Assembly (NCBI RefSeq): GCF_963664075.1
Contig: NZ_OY760916.1
Location: 2,730,001-2,794,000, forward strand
Length of the DNA: 64,000 nt
From: an uncultured Desulfobulbus sp.
GTDB taxonomy: Bacteria; Desulfobacterota; Desulfobulbia; Desulfobulbales; Desulfobulbaceae
Reading direction: 5' to 3'
A model generated the notes under the pieces. That model searched no databases and was not told the DNA's origin. It was given only the letters and a program-made list of their open reading frames with translations. This document shows positions 33,163-42,903 of the stretch, one piece after another. The translations under genes were made by a program, and so were the position numbers. Within the stretch, counting starts at the first letter, position 1; every line of letters starts with the position of its first letter.

Positions 33163-33423
33163 ATGTTACGTTACGACAGAAAAGATCTCTGCCAGCAAAT
33201 TACCAACCTGTATCCAGATATTGGTGCATGTGGTCGGGACATTACCGTTACCTACGATACGACAGAGCAGGCATGGTTAGTTCACCTGAAAGATGGAACG
33301 CACTCTCTCGACCATTTTCTTGAGCGAGTCGATGCCGATTCTTGTATGACTGGTAAGCAGTGTATTGGACTGGGGCTGGAAATTGCCCAGCTGAAAAATA
33401 ACCTGCAAGGGAAACAGTTCTAA
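33163..33423 (+). CDS. Small conserved-looking protein of unknown function
   Basis: 86 residues from the ATG at 33163, with AAGGAGG 8 bp upstream. The sequence has an alpha-beta look: DRKDLCQQITNLYPDIGACG, then ITVTYDTTEQAWLVHLKDG, then LEVDADSCMTGKQCIGLGLE-type cysteines (SCMTGKQC). I recognise no family. It probably forms a two-gene unit with the DsrC-like gene. The two close cysteines suggest a redox or metal function. Confidence 0.65.
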   Translation: MLRYDRKDLCQQITNLYPDIGACGRDITVTYDTTEQAWLVHLKDGTHSLDHFLERVDADSCMTGKQCIGLGLEIAQLKNNLQGKQF

Positions 33424-33793
33424 GCCGGTGGGGCTCACATAAAATGACTCAGGCTCTATAATCAACGCCTGCCCCTTAAGCGCGGGTGTTCGTTGAACAA
33501 CGTTTTTCTCACAACAGACGAAAACCCTCCGTGAAGACTGACATTGTTTGGCTTCTCCCGCGCCCTTCTTAATCCCTTCCTCGTAGAGCAACCTATCTGC
33601 ACCAAATCGAAAAAACAGCCCCTATTTGCCTCTGCCACTCGACGACATGATGGAACAGTCTGCGCTCAAAGTTCAGGGTATAATTTGAACTCATTGTTGT
33701 TCCATCTGTTGACTAATGAGAGAGAAGAGTTACCATTTTTAACTATAGGCTGCAAAAAACACACTGAAGTACAATCATTTCACGGAGGAGACT
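33424..33793. other. 370-bp gap without a convincing gene
   Basis: No frame with a start site and plausible protein is present. I see no strong hairpin with a T-run. The last 20 bp hold the GGAGGAG site of the next small gene. Confidence 0.45.
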
Positions 33794-33997
33794 ATGAGTA
33801 CGTCACAAACCGACAAAACAGTCTGTCCAACCTGCATGGGAAACAAAGTAATCAGTGGTGTCTGCGAGACCAGTTCAGAATGGGAAGGGATTAAAACCGC
33901 TGACCAGGAAGAATGCACATCAAGCGACAGTTGTTCCGGTCAGGTGTGCACACCTGACACGCCCTGCCCGACCTGTAACGGCACAGGATACGTTTAA
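33794..33997 (+). CDS. 67-residue DnaJ-type CxxCxGxG zinc-knuckle protein
   Basis: ATG with CGGAGGAGACT directly upstream. CPTCMGNKVISG near the start and CPTCNGTGYV at the end are half-sites of a DnaJ-like CxxCxGxG zinc finger, with an acidic Cys-containing spacer (QEECTSSDSCSGQVCTPD) between. Such small proteins are seen in delta-proteobacterial redox loci; the function is unknown. No signal peptide. Confidence 0.75.
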   Translation: MSTSQTDKTVCPTCMGNKVISGVCETSSEWEGIKTADQEECTSSDSCSGQVCTPDTPCPTCNGTGYV

Positions 33998-34401
33998 GTC
34001 CTGACCGCAATTATCTTTTCAACTCTTCCATCTATAACTCCACGCATCTACAGCTTCCCCTTGCGTGAAAGTTGTCTTGCACGACTGCTGCCTTACAGAA
34101 TTCCTTTTTTTAACAAGTCGTGCAGTCTGTTTGCAAGGTGTCCTGCATTTCCTGCGACTGCTGACAACAGGAGTGCAGGACACTCGTCTTTGCCGGTTGA
34201 ACCTGAACGCTCCGTACAGCGCACAGCCATCAGGTCCCCCATGGAGCACGTGTGTGCATGCTCTCTCTGTTTGAGCCTCTTAAACGTCTACCTTCGGGGA
34301 GCTGATGACGGTGCTCGTCTGGTAGCTCAGGGCAGGTGCGTTCTGCCTTGAAAACGATTTTCTCTCCACGATGACTCCACTTTTTTCAAAAGGAATTCTT
34401 T
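33998..34401. other. 404-bp gap without a convincing gene
   Basis: Short overlapping frames on both strands give basic, arginine-rich peptides without ribosome-binding sites. The promoter of the 2-oxoacid oxidoreductase operon must be in here, but I could not find a clean -24/-12 or -35/-10 pair (TGG-N9-GC near 34320 has the wrong spacing). Confidence 0.45.
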
Positions 34402-36093
34402 ATGGCCAATCAATCATCCACCTTCCTGAACGTGATGTTTGGAGGAGAAGCCGGTCAAGGCTTGCAAACCCTTGGCCTCATTTTGGCCCGAACCCTCCGT
34501 GGTGGCGGGCTCCATGTTTTTGCCATCAACGAGTTTATGTCCCGCATTCGTGGTGGCAGCAATTCGCTAACCTTAAGAACCTCTACCGAAGCTGTCCGTG
34601 CCCCCTCCGACCAAATTGATTGCTGCGTCCTGCTCGATAATGACGCGCTACCTCGACTGAGAAACCGCCTGGGCAATAACACCTTGCTTATAGGTGATCC
34701 AGCCATTTTTCCTTCCGAGCAGGAGATAGCGCCCCTTCCCTTGCAGGAACTCTCCAAAGAGGCCGGAGGAGCCGTTTATGATAACAGTATCGTCTGTGGT
34801 TTTATCCTTCGCTTGATCGGTTGGGATCTTGAGCCCTTAGATACCGCACTGAAACAAACCTTCTCTGATGAGGAGATCCAGAAAAAAAATCGCCACGCTG
34901 CCCAACTCGGCTGGAAGCATGCGGCTGATCTTGAAGGACGCTTCCCTCTCCCCTGTAATCAGCGAGCCCATAATCGTCTGCTCCTTGATGGTTCACAGGC
35001 GGTGGCACTGGGTGCGGTCGCAGGCGGCTGCTCCTTTATTTCGTCCTATCCCATGTCGCCAGCAACGGGTGTCCTCATTCATTTGGCCAGGCTGGCCGCT
35101 GATCATGGCATCGTCGTGGAGCAGGCAGAAGATGAAATCAGCGCGGTCAACATGGGCATCGGTTCCTGGTACGCTGGTGGGCGTGCACTGGTCAGCACCT
35201 CAGGCGGTGGCTTTGATTTAATGGGTGAAGGGGTGAGTTTAGCCGGTATCATGGAGTTGCCTCTGGTGATCCATATAGCTCAGCGTCCTGGCCCGGGAAC
35301 AGGCCTTCCCACCCGGACTGAACAGGGAGATCTTGAAATTGCCCGCTACTCCGGCCACGGCGAATACCCACGGGCGATCTTGGCTCCCGGCTCCCCGGAA
35401 GAGGCCTACGACTGCGCTCGCCATGCCTTTACCATGGCGGATGCCAGTCAGTCTCCGGTTCTCTTGCTCACGGATCAGTATCTACTCGATTCCCTCTATG
35501 ACATTGAGTCCTTGCCCTTGCCGCAAGAATCACCCCGTTCTGCGATCGTTGCGACCGCTCCAAGTTACGAACGCTATGCAGCCAGCAATACCGGCATCTC
35601 TCCGCGTGGTATTCCTGGCCATGGTCAAGGATTTGTCTGTGTGGACAGCGACGAGCACGATAGCCAGGGCAGGATCACCGAGGATTTTGACACCAGAATT
35701 GCCATGGTCGACAAGCGCATGGCCAAAAATACGCTTTTGCAAACGAGCCTTGCCCTTCCGCCTCGCCTGTACGGTCCTCAGCTCTACCAGACCCTCCTCC
35801 TGTCCTGGGGCTCTACCGGCCCGACAATACAAGAAGCGTTGGCACATGTTGCCCTGCCTGAGGTTGCGTTTTTGCATTGTACCCAGGTCTATCCGCTGCC
35901 ACTGGATATGACTGCCTATATTGAACGAGCCAAACGCATCATTGTGATCGAAAACAACGCAACCGGTCAGTTTGCCCGCCTGCTTCGAGCAGAAACCGGC
36001 TGCACCATTGCTGAACAGTGGCTTAAATACAATGGCTTGGCTTTTAGTGTTGATGAAATTATCGAAAAGCTGCGCAAGGAGGGAAAGCAATGA
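34402..36093 (+). CDS. 2-oxoacid:ferredoxin oxidoreductase, fused gamma-alpha subunit
   Basis: 563 residues. The N-terminal part (about 1-180) is the gamma (POR/KOR catalytic) domain: [20 protein letters not shown] and [13 protein letters not shown]. The rest is the alpha, pyrimidine-binding fold: [67 protein letters not shown]-type loop and [20 protein letters not shown]. This is the two-subunit KorAB-type enzyme that oxidatively decarboxylates 2-oxoacids (2-oxoglutarate, 2-ketoisovalerate or similar) to acyl-CoA with ferredoxin as acceptor. AAGGAATTC-spaced start. It overlaps the beta gene by 4 bp. Confidence 0.9.
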   Translation: MANQSSTFLNVMFGGEAGQGLQTLGLILARTLRGGGLHVFAINEFMSRIRGGSNSLTLRTSTEAVRAPSDQIDCCVLLDNDALPRLRNRLGNNTLLIGDPAIFPSEQEIAPLPLQELSKEAGGAVYDNSIVCGFILRLIGWDLEPLDTALKQTFSDEEIQKKNRHAAQLGWKHAADLEGRFPLPCNQRAHNRLLLDGSQAVALGAVAGGCSFISSYPMSPATGVLIHLARLAADHGIVVEQAEDEISAVNMGIGSWYAGGRALVSTSGGGFDLMGEGVSLAGIMELPLVIHIAQRPGPGTGLPTRTEQGDLEIARYSGHGEYPRAILAPGSPEEAYDCARHAFTMADASQSPVLLLTDQYLLDSLYDIESLPLPQESPRSAIVATAPSYERYAASNTGISPRGIPGHGQGFVCVDSDEHDSQGRITEDFDTRIAMVDKRMAKNTLLQTSLALPPRLYGPQLYQTLLLSWGSTGPTIQEALAHVALPEVAFLHCTQVYPLPLDMTAYIERAKRIIVIENNATGQFARLLRAETGCTIAEQWLKYNGLAFSVDEIIEKLRKEGKQ

Positions 36094-36947
36094 GTGAGCA
36101 TGTCTGGGTAAAAAGCGACAGTGATATTGCCTGGTGTCCTGGCTGCGGGAACCACGGTATTCTCCACGCCCTTGGCAAAACACTAAGCGAGTTGCAGCTG
36201 GACCCGCTGACCACGGTCCTGGTCTCAGGTATCGGCCAGGCGGCAAAAATACCCCAGTACTGCAACGCCCATTTTTTCAATGGCCTCCACGGTCGAGCCC
36301 TACCACCGGCAACCGCTATCAAGGCCAGTAATCCCGCCTTAACCGTCATTGCGGAAAGCGGGGATGGAGATATGTATGGAGAGGGCGGTAATCATTTTCT
36401 CCACTGCATTCGCCGCAACCCCAATATCACCAATATTGTTCATAACAACATGGTGTATGGGCTAACCAAAGGACAGGCATCACCCACCAGTCAACAGGGC
36501 TTCACCACTCCACTACAGATCAATGGTGTTGTGGCCGAACCTTTTAATCCCTTAAGTGTAGCCATCGCACTCAAAGCTTCCTTTGTTGCCCGGGCCTATG
36601 TCGGCAATCCCGAACAGACGCAGGCTATTCTCAAAGCGGCCATCGAACATAAAGGCTACGCGCTGGTGGATATTCTCCAGCCCTGCGTCACCTTTAACAA
36701 ACACAACACCTATAAGTGGTTCAAGGAGCACACCCAATCGCTGCCCGAAGATCACGATCCCACTGATGCTATGCAGGCCTTTGGCCGGGCCTGTGAAGAA
36801 GGACCTCTCTATCTGGGGATCTTTTATCGTCAGGATAAGCCGGTTTTTGAAGAACAACTCGTCGCCTACCACAAAGACAAACGACCGCTCTTTCAGCGGC
36901 AGCTTGATCTCGACAAGTTGGCGAGCAGCATACAAGCCATGGGATGA
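36090..36947 (+). CDS. 2-oxoacid:ferredoxin oxidoreductase, beta subunit (TPP-binding)
   Basis: 285 residues. [17 protein letters not shown] near the start, [23 protein letters not shown] and the TPP-binding motif [20 protein letters not shown], followed by [16 protein letters not shown], are typical of KorB. It completes the enzyme with the gamma-alpha subunit, translationally coupled by ATGA. There is no extra ferredoxin domain, so electrons go to external ferredoxin. A good terminator hairpin follows the stop. Confidence 0.92.
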   Translation: MSEHVWVKSDSDIAWCPGCGNHGILHALGKTLSELQLDPLTTVLVSGIGQAAKIPQYCNAHFFNGLHGRALPPATAIKASNPALTVIAESGDGDMYGEGGNHFLHCIRRNPNITNIVHNNMVYGLTKGQASPTSQQGFTTPLQINGVVAEPFNPLSVAIALKASFVARAYVGNPEQTQAILKAAIEHKGYALVDILQPCVTFNKHNTYKWFKEHTQSLPEDHDPTDAMQAFGRACEEGPLYLGIFYRQDKPVFEEQLVAYHKDKRPLFQRQLDLDKLASSIQAMG

Positions 36948-36979
36948 CATTAAGTTTACAAAGAGATGGAAGCGGAAAA

Positions 36980-37010
36980 AGGACGCTCTGCCTGAGAGTC
37001 GGAGCGTCCT
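36980..37010 (+). terminator. Hairpin terminator after the 2-oxoacid oxidoreductase operon
   Basis: AGGACGCTC (36980-36988) pairs with GAGCGTCCT (37002-37010) around a 13-base loop, preceded by AAAAA and followed by TGTCT. It lies 33 bp after the beta-subunit stop and before the convergent Nudix gene, so it may serve both directions. Confidence 0.7.
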
Positions 37011-37061
37011 TGTCTATCTCACGGCTGAAATTAAAAAAAAACGGCTACGCGCTTTAGGCAT

Positions 37062-37502
37062 TCACCTGAATCTGTGAGCATACATCAGTGTGCCCGCCGT
37101 CACGGATTCGGGATTCAGTTTTTGGGCAATGGGAATATCAGCAGGCGACAACGGGTAGTGCAGCAGTTCCTCAACCGGTACCCAGCGGAGTTCGTCATGA
37201 ACGGTCGGTCGCAGCGTCCCAGAAACAATCTCTGCCTTCATTGCCACCAGATGAATGGTACCATGCTCGTAGTGGTAGTCGCTGGTGGCGAAAACCTCCC
37301 CCACCCTAATCTCCACACAGAGTTCTTCTCTAATTTCCCGTTGCAGACAGGCAGCCAGTTTTTCATCCTGCTCGAGCTTGCCTCCGGGAAATTCCCACTG
37401 CCCTTCCTGCTTTTGACCGACTTTACGTCGGGCGATAAGGACACTGTTGCCTCGAGTAAGAAGAGCGGCTGTGACGATCTGCACCGCGCCTTTTTCCTTC
37501 AC
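37062..37502 (-). CDS. MutT-type Nudix hydrolase
   Basis: 146 residues. The Nudix box reads GGKLEQDEKLAACLQREIREE followed by LCVEI; the REUxEE core is intact and only the usual final Gly is Cys. IARRKVGQKQEGQWEFPGG before it is typical of MutT (8-oxo-dGTP or (deoxy)nucleoside triphosphate pyrophosphohydrolase). It would be cytoplasmic and cleanse the nucleotide pool. It begins with a GTG that overlaps the stop of the GNAT gene (GTGA), so it is translationally coupled to it. Confidence 0.88.
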   Translation of the reverse strand: MKEKGAVQIVTAALLTRGNSVLIARRKVGQKQEGQWEFPGGKLEQDEKLAACLQREIREELCVEIRVGEVFATSDYHYEHGTIHLVAMKAEIVSGTLRPTVHDELRWVPVEELLHYPLSPADIPIAQKLNPESVTAGTLMYAHRFR

Positions 37503-37924
37503 TCAGTAAATCCCTTTTCTGCCATGCGCTCTGTATTGGTAAAGAGGGCCATACCGGTTTTCATGCGCCTGAAACCAAGGGCTGTATAAAAATCTTCCTT
37601 TCCAGGAGCCGCGTACAAAATCACATTACACTGGCCCAATTTATCCAAAAGGCTGTGGATGATCAGCGATCCTATCCCCTGCCCCTGGTATTCGGGAAGC
37701 ACGGCCACATCGTAGAGGGCTGCCTGGTAGACCCCATCGGAAAGCGCCCGGCCAAAGCCGATCAAAGCCCCCTGATGGAACACAAAAACTGTCACAAAAC
37801 TGGCAGCGAAGGCTCGAGCGTGTTCCATGGGGGTAAAATAGGCCATGCCAACGAGTCTAAGCGTATCGGCAATCTGGGCGTAATCAACTGCTTTACTGTC
37901 ATAACTGATCTCAACATCAAGCAT
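37499..37924 (-). CDS. GNAT-family N-acetyltransferase
   Basis: 141 residues. The acetyl-CoA pyrophosphate loop is VLPEYQGQGIGSLIIHSLLD, with VFHQGALIGFGRALSD in strand 2-4 position and YAAPGKEDFYTALGFRRMKTG at the end. This matches short YpeA/YjdJ-like GNAT enzymes of unknown substrate. It lies 50 bp after the molybdopterin oxidoreductase gene and overlaps the Nudix gene. Confidence 0.88.
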   Translation of the reverse strand: MLDVEISYDSKAVDYAQIADTLRLVGMAYFTPMEHARAFAASFVTVFVFHQGALIGFGRALSDGVYQAALYDVAVLPEYQGQGIGSLIIHSLLDKLGQCNVILYAAPGKEDFYTALGFRRMKTGMALFTNTERMAEKGFTE

Positions 37925-37974
37925 AGACGTTGTCTTTTCCTCCTGCGGCAGGCTTACCGTTCGTTATTCTCTGA

Positions 37975-39993
37975 TCAGATCCCCTGCACCTCAACCGCCA
38001 CATCATAGAGGGTACTGCCCCGCCCCCGGTCTGTAAGTCGCTGTTCCATGAGTGCATTGATCCCTGAGGTTCCCGGCAGGAACTGACGCCACCACACGCC
38101 CTCGCTGACTACTGTTCCAGGAAGGGTCTCCTCACTTATGCTCAGTTTAAACTGCACCCTGCCAAGGCGGTTACGCACCTCCACCCGTTGCCCGTTAAAG
38201 AGATTCCGCTCCACCGCATCCACCGGATGCATCAAGAGCTGCATGCATGCCTGGGCCTCACGCAGCTCTTTTCGTTCATAAAAGCTGGAATTAAGCGCGT
38301 GGCGGTTGGGCGCGGACTGCAACCTGAGGGGAAGCCCATCCTTTGATGCATGGGTAGGGAGCACTCTGGGTAAGGGTTCAGCTTCCCGGCTGTTGAGTAT
38401 TTCGATCTTCCCGGAGGGAGTCAGCCAACGCTCCTTGCCATTGCCAGGTGGAGTAAGGACAATGGGTTCGCCAGCGCGCAGTGGCTGAGTCTGCTCCTTC
38501 GAATGCCACTCATTTTCCTCAGCCAGGAGTTGCTCAATCAAATCAGCAGCAGATTGGCTGAAAAAAGGATCTTTCAGCCCCATGCCCTTGGCCAGCAAAC
38601 AAAACACATCCCAGTTGGATTTGGCCTCCCCAACTGGTGGGATGGCTGCATAGCCAGTCTGGGCCGTATAACTTCCATAAGCCCTATAGAGATCGTCATG
38701 TTCAAGCGAGGTGGTGGCTGGCAAAACGATGTCAGCATAGCAGGCGGTATCGGTAAGAAAACGTTCATGCACCACTGTAAAGAGATCTCCCCGCATCAAG
38801 CCGCGCAGAACCGCATTCTGATCCGGTGCGATGGATGCAGGGTTGGAGTGGTAGACATAGAGCGATTTAATAGGGGATTCACTTACCGAGTTCAAGGCCT
38901 CACCCAACTGATTCATATTGATTAGTGGTGTGGGCGAAGTGATAAAATCCTCACGGGTTATACACTCTGTTGGAAAGGCCGCTCCAGTTGAGGTGGAGAG
39001 AAAGATGCCGCCACCTTCCCGCTGCCAGGCCCCTGTCAGAGCTGGCAGACAGGTAATGGTGCGCACGGTCATGCCGCCATTACCATAGCGACTCAGCCCG
39101 CTGCCCAGACGAATAAAGGGGGCACGGGACTTTCCATAGGCCAGGGCCAGGGATTCGATTCGGGCCGGTTCCAGCCCGCAAAGAGCGGCCATGGCCTCGG
39201 GGCTGCATTGGGGCAGCGTCTTTTGAGCCAACTCCTCAAAACCAAAGACCTGTTCTGCTATAAAGGCTGTATCAATGAGGCCCTCACGAACCAGCACATG
39301 CATCATGGCCAGGGCTAGAGCGCCATCGGTTCCAGGTTTCACCAGGATCACCTCATCGGCCATCTTGGCAGTGGGGGTGGCATAGGTATCGATCACCACA
39401 ATCTTTGCCCCGGATTTCCGTGCCTGCACAGCTCCCTGCAACGCATGAATACTGGTCGCAGCCGCATTGATTCCCCACAATATCACCAGATCACTGTGCT
39501 CGATCTCCTGGGGAGCCATGGCCGGTGTTGCTCCCATAATCAAATTCCAGCCCGCGCTCTTAGCCGCCGAGCAGATGGTGCGATCAAGGCGGGCAGCACC
39601 AAGAGTGTGAAAAAATGCGTGTCCGGCGTTGCGCTGTACCAGCCCCATGGTTCCCGCGTAGGAATAGGGCAAGATCGACTGAGCACCGTAGGTTGCGATC
39701 AACTGTTGCCACTGATTGCAGATGTATTTGATCGCCTCGGGCCAACTAATGGGAGCAAATTCGCCCTTGCCTTTCTCACCGATACGCACAAGCGGCCTGG
39801 TGATCCGCCGGGGCGAATGCACAGTCTTTTCGTAGTGCTGCATCTTGGTGCAGAGAAAGCCCTGGGTAATCGGATGCTCGGGGTCTGCCTGCACCTGAAC
39901 AACACGATTATTTTCTGTGGTGATGAGTAATCCACAGGTATCAGGGCAGTCATAGGGGCAGGCTGAACGAAGGGTTGGCATGGTGGCACGCAT
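37975..39993 (-). CDS. Molybdopterin-dependent oxidoreductase, soluble catalytic subunit
   Basis: 672 residues. The N-terminal 4Fe-4S ligands are CPYDCPDTC plus a fourth Cys in GFLCTKMQHYEK; then TRPLVRIGEKGKGEF, the MopB domains (RTICSAAKSAGWNLIMG, LVILWGINAAATSIHAL, VKPGTDGALALAMMH) and a C-terminal dinucleotide-binding domain (LLMHPVDAVERNLFNGQRVEV). There is no twin-arginine signal and no membrane or iron-sulfur subunit next to it, so it is probably cytoplasmic. Formate dehydrogenase/DMSO reductase superfamily; substrate not deducible. Start at 39993; a Met four codons later is possible. Confidence 0.88.
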   Translation of the reverse strand: MRATMPTLRSACPYDCPDTCGLLITTENNRVVQVQADPEHPITQGFLCTKMQHYEKTVHSPRRITRPLVRIGEKGKGEFAPISWPEAIKYICNQWQQLIATYGAQSILPYSYAGTMGLVQRNAGHAFFHTLGAARLDRTICSAAKSAGWNLIMGATPAMAPQEIEHSDLVILWGINAAATSIHALQGAVQARKSGAKIVVIDTYATPTAKMADEVILVKPGTDGALALAMMHVLVREGLIDTAFIAEQVFGFEELAQKTLPQCSPEAMAALCGLEPARIESLALAYGKSRAPFIRLGSGLSRYGNGGMTVRTITCLPALTGAWQREGGGIFLSTSTGAAFPTECITREDFITSPTPLINMNQLGEALNSVSESPIKSLYVYHSNPASIAPDQNAVLRGLMRGDLFTVVHERFLTDTACYADIVLPATTSLEHDDLYRAYGSYTAQTGYAAIPPVGEAKSNWDVFCLLAKGMGLKDPFFSQSAADLIEQLLAEENEWHSKEQTQPLRAGEPIVLTPPGNGKERWLTPSGKIEILNSREAEPLPRVLPTHASKDGLPLRLQSAPNRHALNSSFYERKELREAQACMQLLMHPVDAVERNLFNGQRVEVRNRLGRVQFKLSISEETLPGTVVSEGVWWRQFLPGTSGINALMEQRLTDRGRGSTLYDVAVEVQGI

Positions 39994-40192
39994 CTCCGGG
40001 AAGTTTGCGAAGGTTGAGGTGGCCTAAGGCTCATGAAAGGCACTATTTCAGCAGTGAAAAAGAGCGCTCGCCTCTTTATAAAGCGAAAGTTAAAACAGAG
40101 TCCAGAGGAAAGGGAAAAAAAAATCCGCCGCATGCAAAACAGATACGGCAGAGACCAACACCTTGAAAAAAATCAGTATTCTAGAGGGAAGT

Positions 40193-40636
40193 ATGCGCTA
40201 TACCACCGCAGAGCCCGGACGCATCTTTGTCCTGCGTCTGGAAGACGGAGACATTGTTCACGAGGTCATCGAACAGTTTGCCGATGAGCATCAGATCGAG
40301 GCAGCGACGCTGCTGGTTGTTGGCGGGGCCGATGATGGCAGCCGGCTGGTTGTAGGTCCTGGGCAGGATCGGGGGATCCCCCTGGAGATCATGAAAGAAA
40401 CCCTCCATCACGTCCATGAAGTCGCCGGAACCGGCACCCTCTTTCGTGATCGCGAAGGTACACCGCTTGTCCATATACACATGGCCTGTGGCCGTAACAC
40501 CCAGACAATCACCGGCTGTATTCGGGAAGGGGTACGGGTCTGGCACGTGATGGAGGTGGTGATTCAGGAGTTAACCAACTGCAGCGCCCGGCGTGCGCTG
40601 GAGGAACCTTTGGGGCTCAAACTTCTCCAGCCTTGA
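40193..40636 (+). CDS. PPC-domain (DUF296) protein
   Basis: 147 residues from the ATG at 40193, preceded by GAGGGAAGT; the frame is open ten codons more to a TTG. The PPC/DUF296 fold is recognised by PGRIFVLRLEDGDIVHEVI, ATLLVVGGADDGSRLVVGP, HHVHEVAGTGTLFRD and PLVHIHMACGRNTQTITGCI. The three His residues correspond to the metal site of this family. In bacteria it is a single-domain protein linked to metabolism or DNA binding, but the function is not established. It converges with the diguanylate cyclase gene, 6 bp away. Confidence 0.85.
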   Translation: MRYTTAEPGRIFVLRLEDGDIVHEVIEQFADEHQIEAATLLVVGGADDGSRLVVGPGQDRGIPLEIMKETLHHVHEVAGTGTLFRDREGTPLVHIHMACGRNTQTITGCIREGVRVWHVMEVVIQELTNCSARRALEEPLGLKLLQP

Positions 40637-40642
40637 ATCCCG

Positions 40643-42271
40643 CTAAGCGTGGGCAAAGGTATAGGTGTTTTTGCCGCTGTCTTTGGAGCGATACATAGCC
40701 TTGTCCGCGAGCCTGACCAAGCTCTCAACCCCATCGCTGTCCATGGGGAAAAGGGCGATGCCAATACTGACGCCGACACGCACCTGGCCCACGCTCAGGT
40801 TCATGGACTGGCTGAGTTCATTGATCACCCGTCGTGCAAAGGTATCGAGTTCAGCCACATCACGCAGATTGGCATAGAGGATAGCAAACTCGTCTCCTCC
40901 GAGGCGGGCCACCGTATCTGAACGCCGGCAGACTCCTTGCAGCCGCTTGCCCACCATTGCCAGCAGTTGATCCCCGACATCGTGCCCGTAGCTGTCATTG
41001 ATCAGTTTAAAACCATCAAGATCAAGATAGAGCATGGCAAACTGGGAGCGGTAACGGCGGCTATGCTCGGCCATCATGTTAAGACGATCAAAAAAGAGAA
41101 TTCTGTTGGGCAACCGGGTCAGTTGATCATAGAGTGCCAGCTCTTTGAGTTGCTTTTGGTAAATGCGCCGCTTGGCGGTGGAAAAGGCCACGGCCCAGGC
41201 ACCGGAAAGTACGAGCAAAAAACCGCTGGCAGCAATAATCAGATATTTGGTGGCCAGCCCTTTGCCGGACTCGGACAAAGCATCATTGGAGAGGTAGGAC
41301 ACCATGTACCAGGAATATTCTGTGGCGGAGTACTGTTTTTGACTTGGAGCCAAGGGGTGAGCCGACCCAGAACTTGTATGACAGAATTCCAACTGAGCCG
41401 GATAGACCTTCTCAAAGGTGTAGACGCCCTGCTCGGTACGTATCTGGCCTTTGGCCTGGCGGGTGATCACCTGCCAGGCCTCGGCATCATCCTCTCCGAG
41501 GCGATGCTGCGGCTTGTGAAACATAAAGCCCCATTCTTTTTCAGATTCCGGACCGACCAGATAGTACCCGTCACTGTTCAGCAGCATGGTTGAGCCCTTG
41601 GCAATAAACGAGGAGTTGCGAACCTGCTCCAGCAGCCTTTCTCCCAGATAATTCACCAGGACAATACCCGCCTTTTCTCCCCCTGGCCCGAAAACCGGTG
41701 TCCCCACCCGTATCATCGGCTTCAACGGTTTTTCAATCTCTCCCTGTTCAATGTTCAGGTCAAAGGGAGAGAGAAAAATCTCCCCCTGATTAAGCAGAAA
41801 ACAGTCCTTGAAATAGTAGCGCTTCCCTTTATTTTGCAGCTGTTCCTGGGCAACAATAACAGGATTCCCCCCGTTATAGTTAATGCGGACCGTCTCTTTG
41901 CCTTCAGCATCGATAAATCGGATCTGATCGTAGATGCCGTGATTATGTGCAAAGGATTGATATTCTTCTGCTACTTTAGCAAGGAGCTCGGGATTTTTTT
42001 CACGCAGGTAACAGCTGAGTTCGTTTTGGCGGCTTAAGAACAGAACATCCCCAAAAATCGCTGAAAATGCGTCATGGATGGCATGGTGCTGGAGACTGAC
42101 GGAGTACCGCTCGACTTTTTCCAGGCTCTCGACCTGATAGCCTTTTTCGGTCATAAAGAGGACAAAAAGGACTGCATTCAAAACAGCAGAGGCAGAAAAA
42201 AAGAGGAAGAGGAAAATACGCAGTGCCTTACCAAAAATTGGTTCGTTATTTCCACTCTGGCAAGGAACCAT
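40643..42271 (-). CDS. Membrane-bound diguanylate cyclase (Cache-like sensor, GGDEF)
   Basis: 542 residues. Membrane helix near 18-40, a periplasmic sensor of about 270 residues with a dCache-type look (IRFIDAEGKETVRINYNGG, GEIFLSPFDLNIEQGEIEKP, PVFGPGGEKAGIVLVNY), second helix near 345-365, then a GGDEF domain with DQLTRLPNR, LDLDGFKLINDSYGHDVGD and the active site RLGGDEFAILY. An inhibitory I-site RxxD (RRSD) stands five residues before GGDEF. It should make cyclic di-GMP in response to an extracellular signal, subject to product inhibition. Confidence 0.93.
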   Translation of the reverse strand: MVPCQSGNNEPIFGKALRIFLFLFFSASAVLNAVLFVLFMTEKGYQVESLEKVERYSVSLQHHAIHDAFSAIFGDVLFLSRQNELSCYLREKNPELLAKVAEEYQSFAHNHGIYDQIRFIDAEGKETVRINYNGGNPVIVAQEQLQNKGKRYYFKDCFLLNQGEIFLSPFDLNIEQGEIEKPLKPMIRVGTPVFGPGGEKAGIVLVNYLGERLLEQVRNSSFIAKGSTMLLNSDGYYLVGPESEKEWGFMFHKPQHRLGEDDAEAWQVITRQAKGQIRTEQGVYTFEKVYPAQLEFCHTSSGSAHPLAPSQKQYSATEYSWYMVSYLSNDALSESGKGLATKYLIIAASGFLLVLSGAWAVAFSTAKRRIYQKQLKELALYDQLTRLPNRILFFDRLNMMAEHSRRYRSQFAMLYLDLDGFKLINDSYGHDVGDQLLAMVGKRLQGVCRRSDTVARLGGDEFAILYANLRDVAELDTFARRVINELSQSMNLSVGQVRVGVSIGIALFPMDSDGVESLVRLADKAMYRSKDSGKNTYTFAHA

Positions 42272-42903
42272 GCACCCTTCCTGATTTTTCTTTATTGAAA
42301 TGATGGGCTACTCAAATGGGTGAATCACCTTTACCTTCGAATCACCCTCGGACTGTCTGTATTGTGCGAAAGAATTGAAAAAAAAGTCAAAATATTTCTT
42401 TTCTTCCTCCTTTCTCCTGTTTTTGCAGTGGCGCTTAAAAAGTAAAGCTCAACCACGGTGCTGGCTTCTGAACGAGCACCGCAAAAGACCCAACACTTTT
42501 AGGACCACTTAAACCAATAATTTTCTGTGGTTTTAAATTTAGCCTGGGTGCCACAAAGAAGTTCTCACAGGGCTTGACATCCCCCCTGAATTTTGCTTCT
42601 CTGGGTGTAGGTGGCAATCATTTTTTTCACTTTTCCCCACAGATTCCACCGTGCAGGTCACCTCTCCGCTCTTTACCAGGGGCCCCTGCAGCTTTTCACC
42701 CGTATTCTGGGGGCAATACCGTTCATACCTTCACACCGCTGTCTAGGGTGTTGCTTTATCGCAGTGTCTGTGTCCGACGCAGTCCAGCAGATTTTCAGCA
42801 AGCAGTCACAACAAGGTTTTCAAGATCGTCTCTCACGATCATAGAGTTCATTCATAGTTGAAGCCACAAGGCGAATACTTCTTTAGCTTCAGGGAAACCC
42901 AAC
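42272..42903. other. 632-bp gap without a convincing gene
   Basis: It holds the promoter regions of the divergent diguanylate cyclase and cytochrome genes. The open frames at 42574-42861 and 42611-42844 have no ribosome-binding site and give serine/proline-rich peptides. No sigma-54 promoter with correct spacing, no tRNA and no terminator were found. Confidence 0.5.

Noticed and set aside
34315-34340. TGGTAGCTCAGGGC as sigma-54 promoter of the 2-oxoacid oxidoreductase genes
   Set aside because: GG and GC are 9 bp apart, not 10, and the cores do not match.
40033-40287. Basic 84-codon frame before the PPC-domain gene
   Set aside because: The second half is the PPC gene in another frame; the lysine-rich first half could be a small protein but has no ribosome-binding site.
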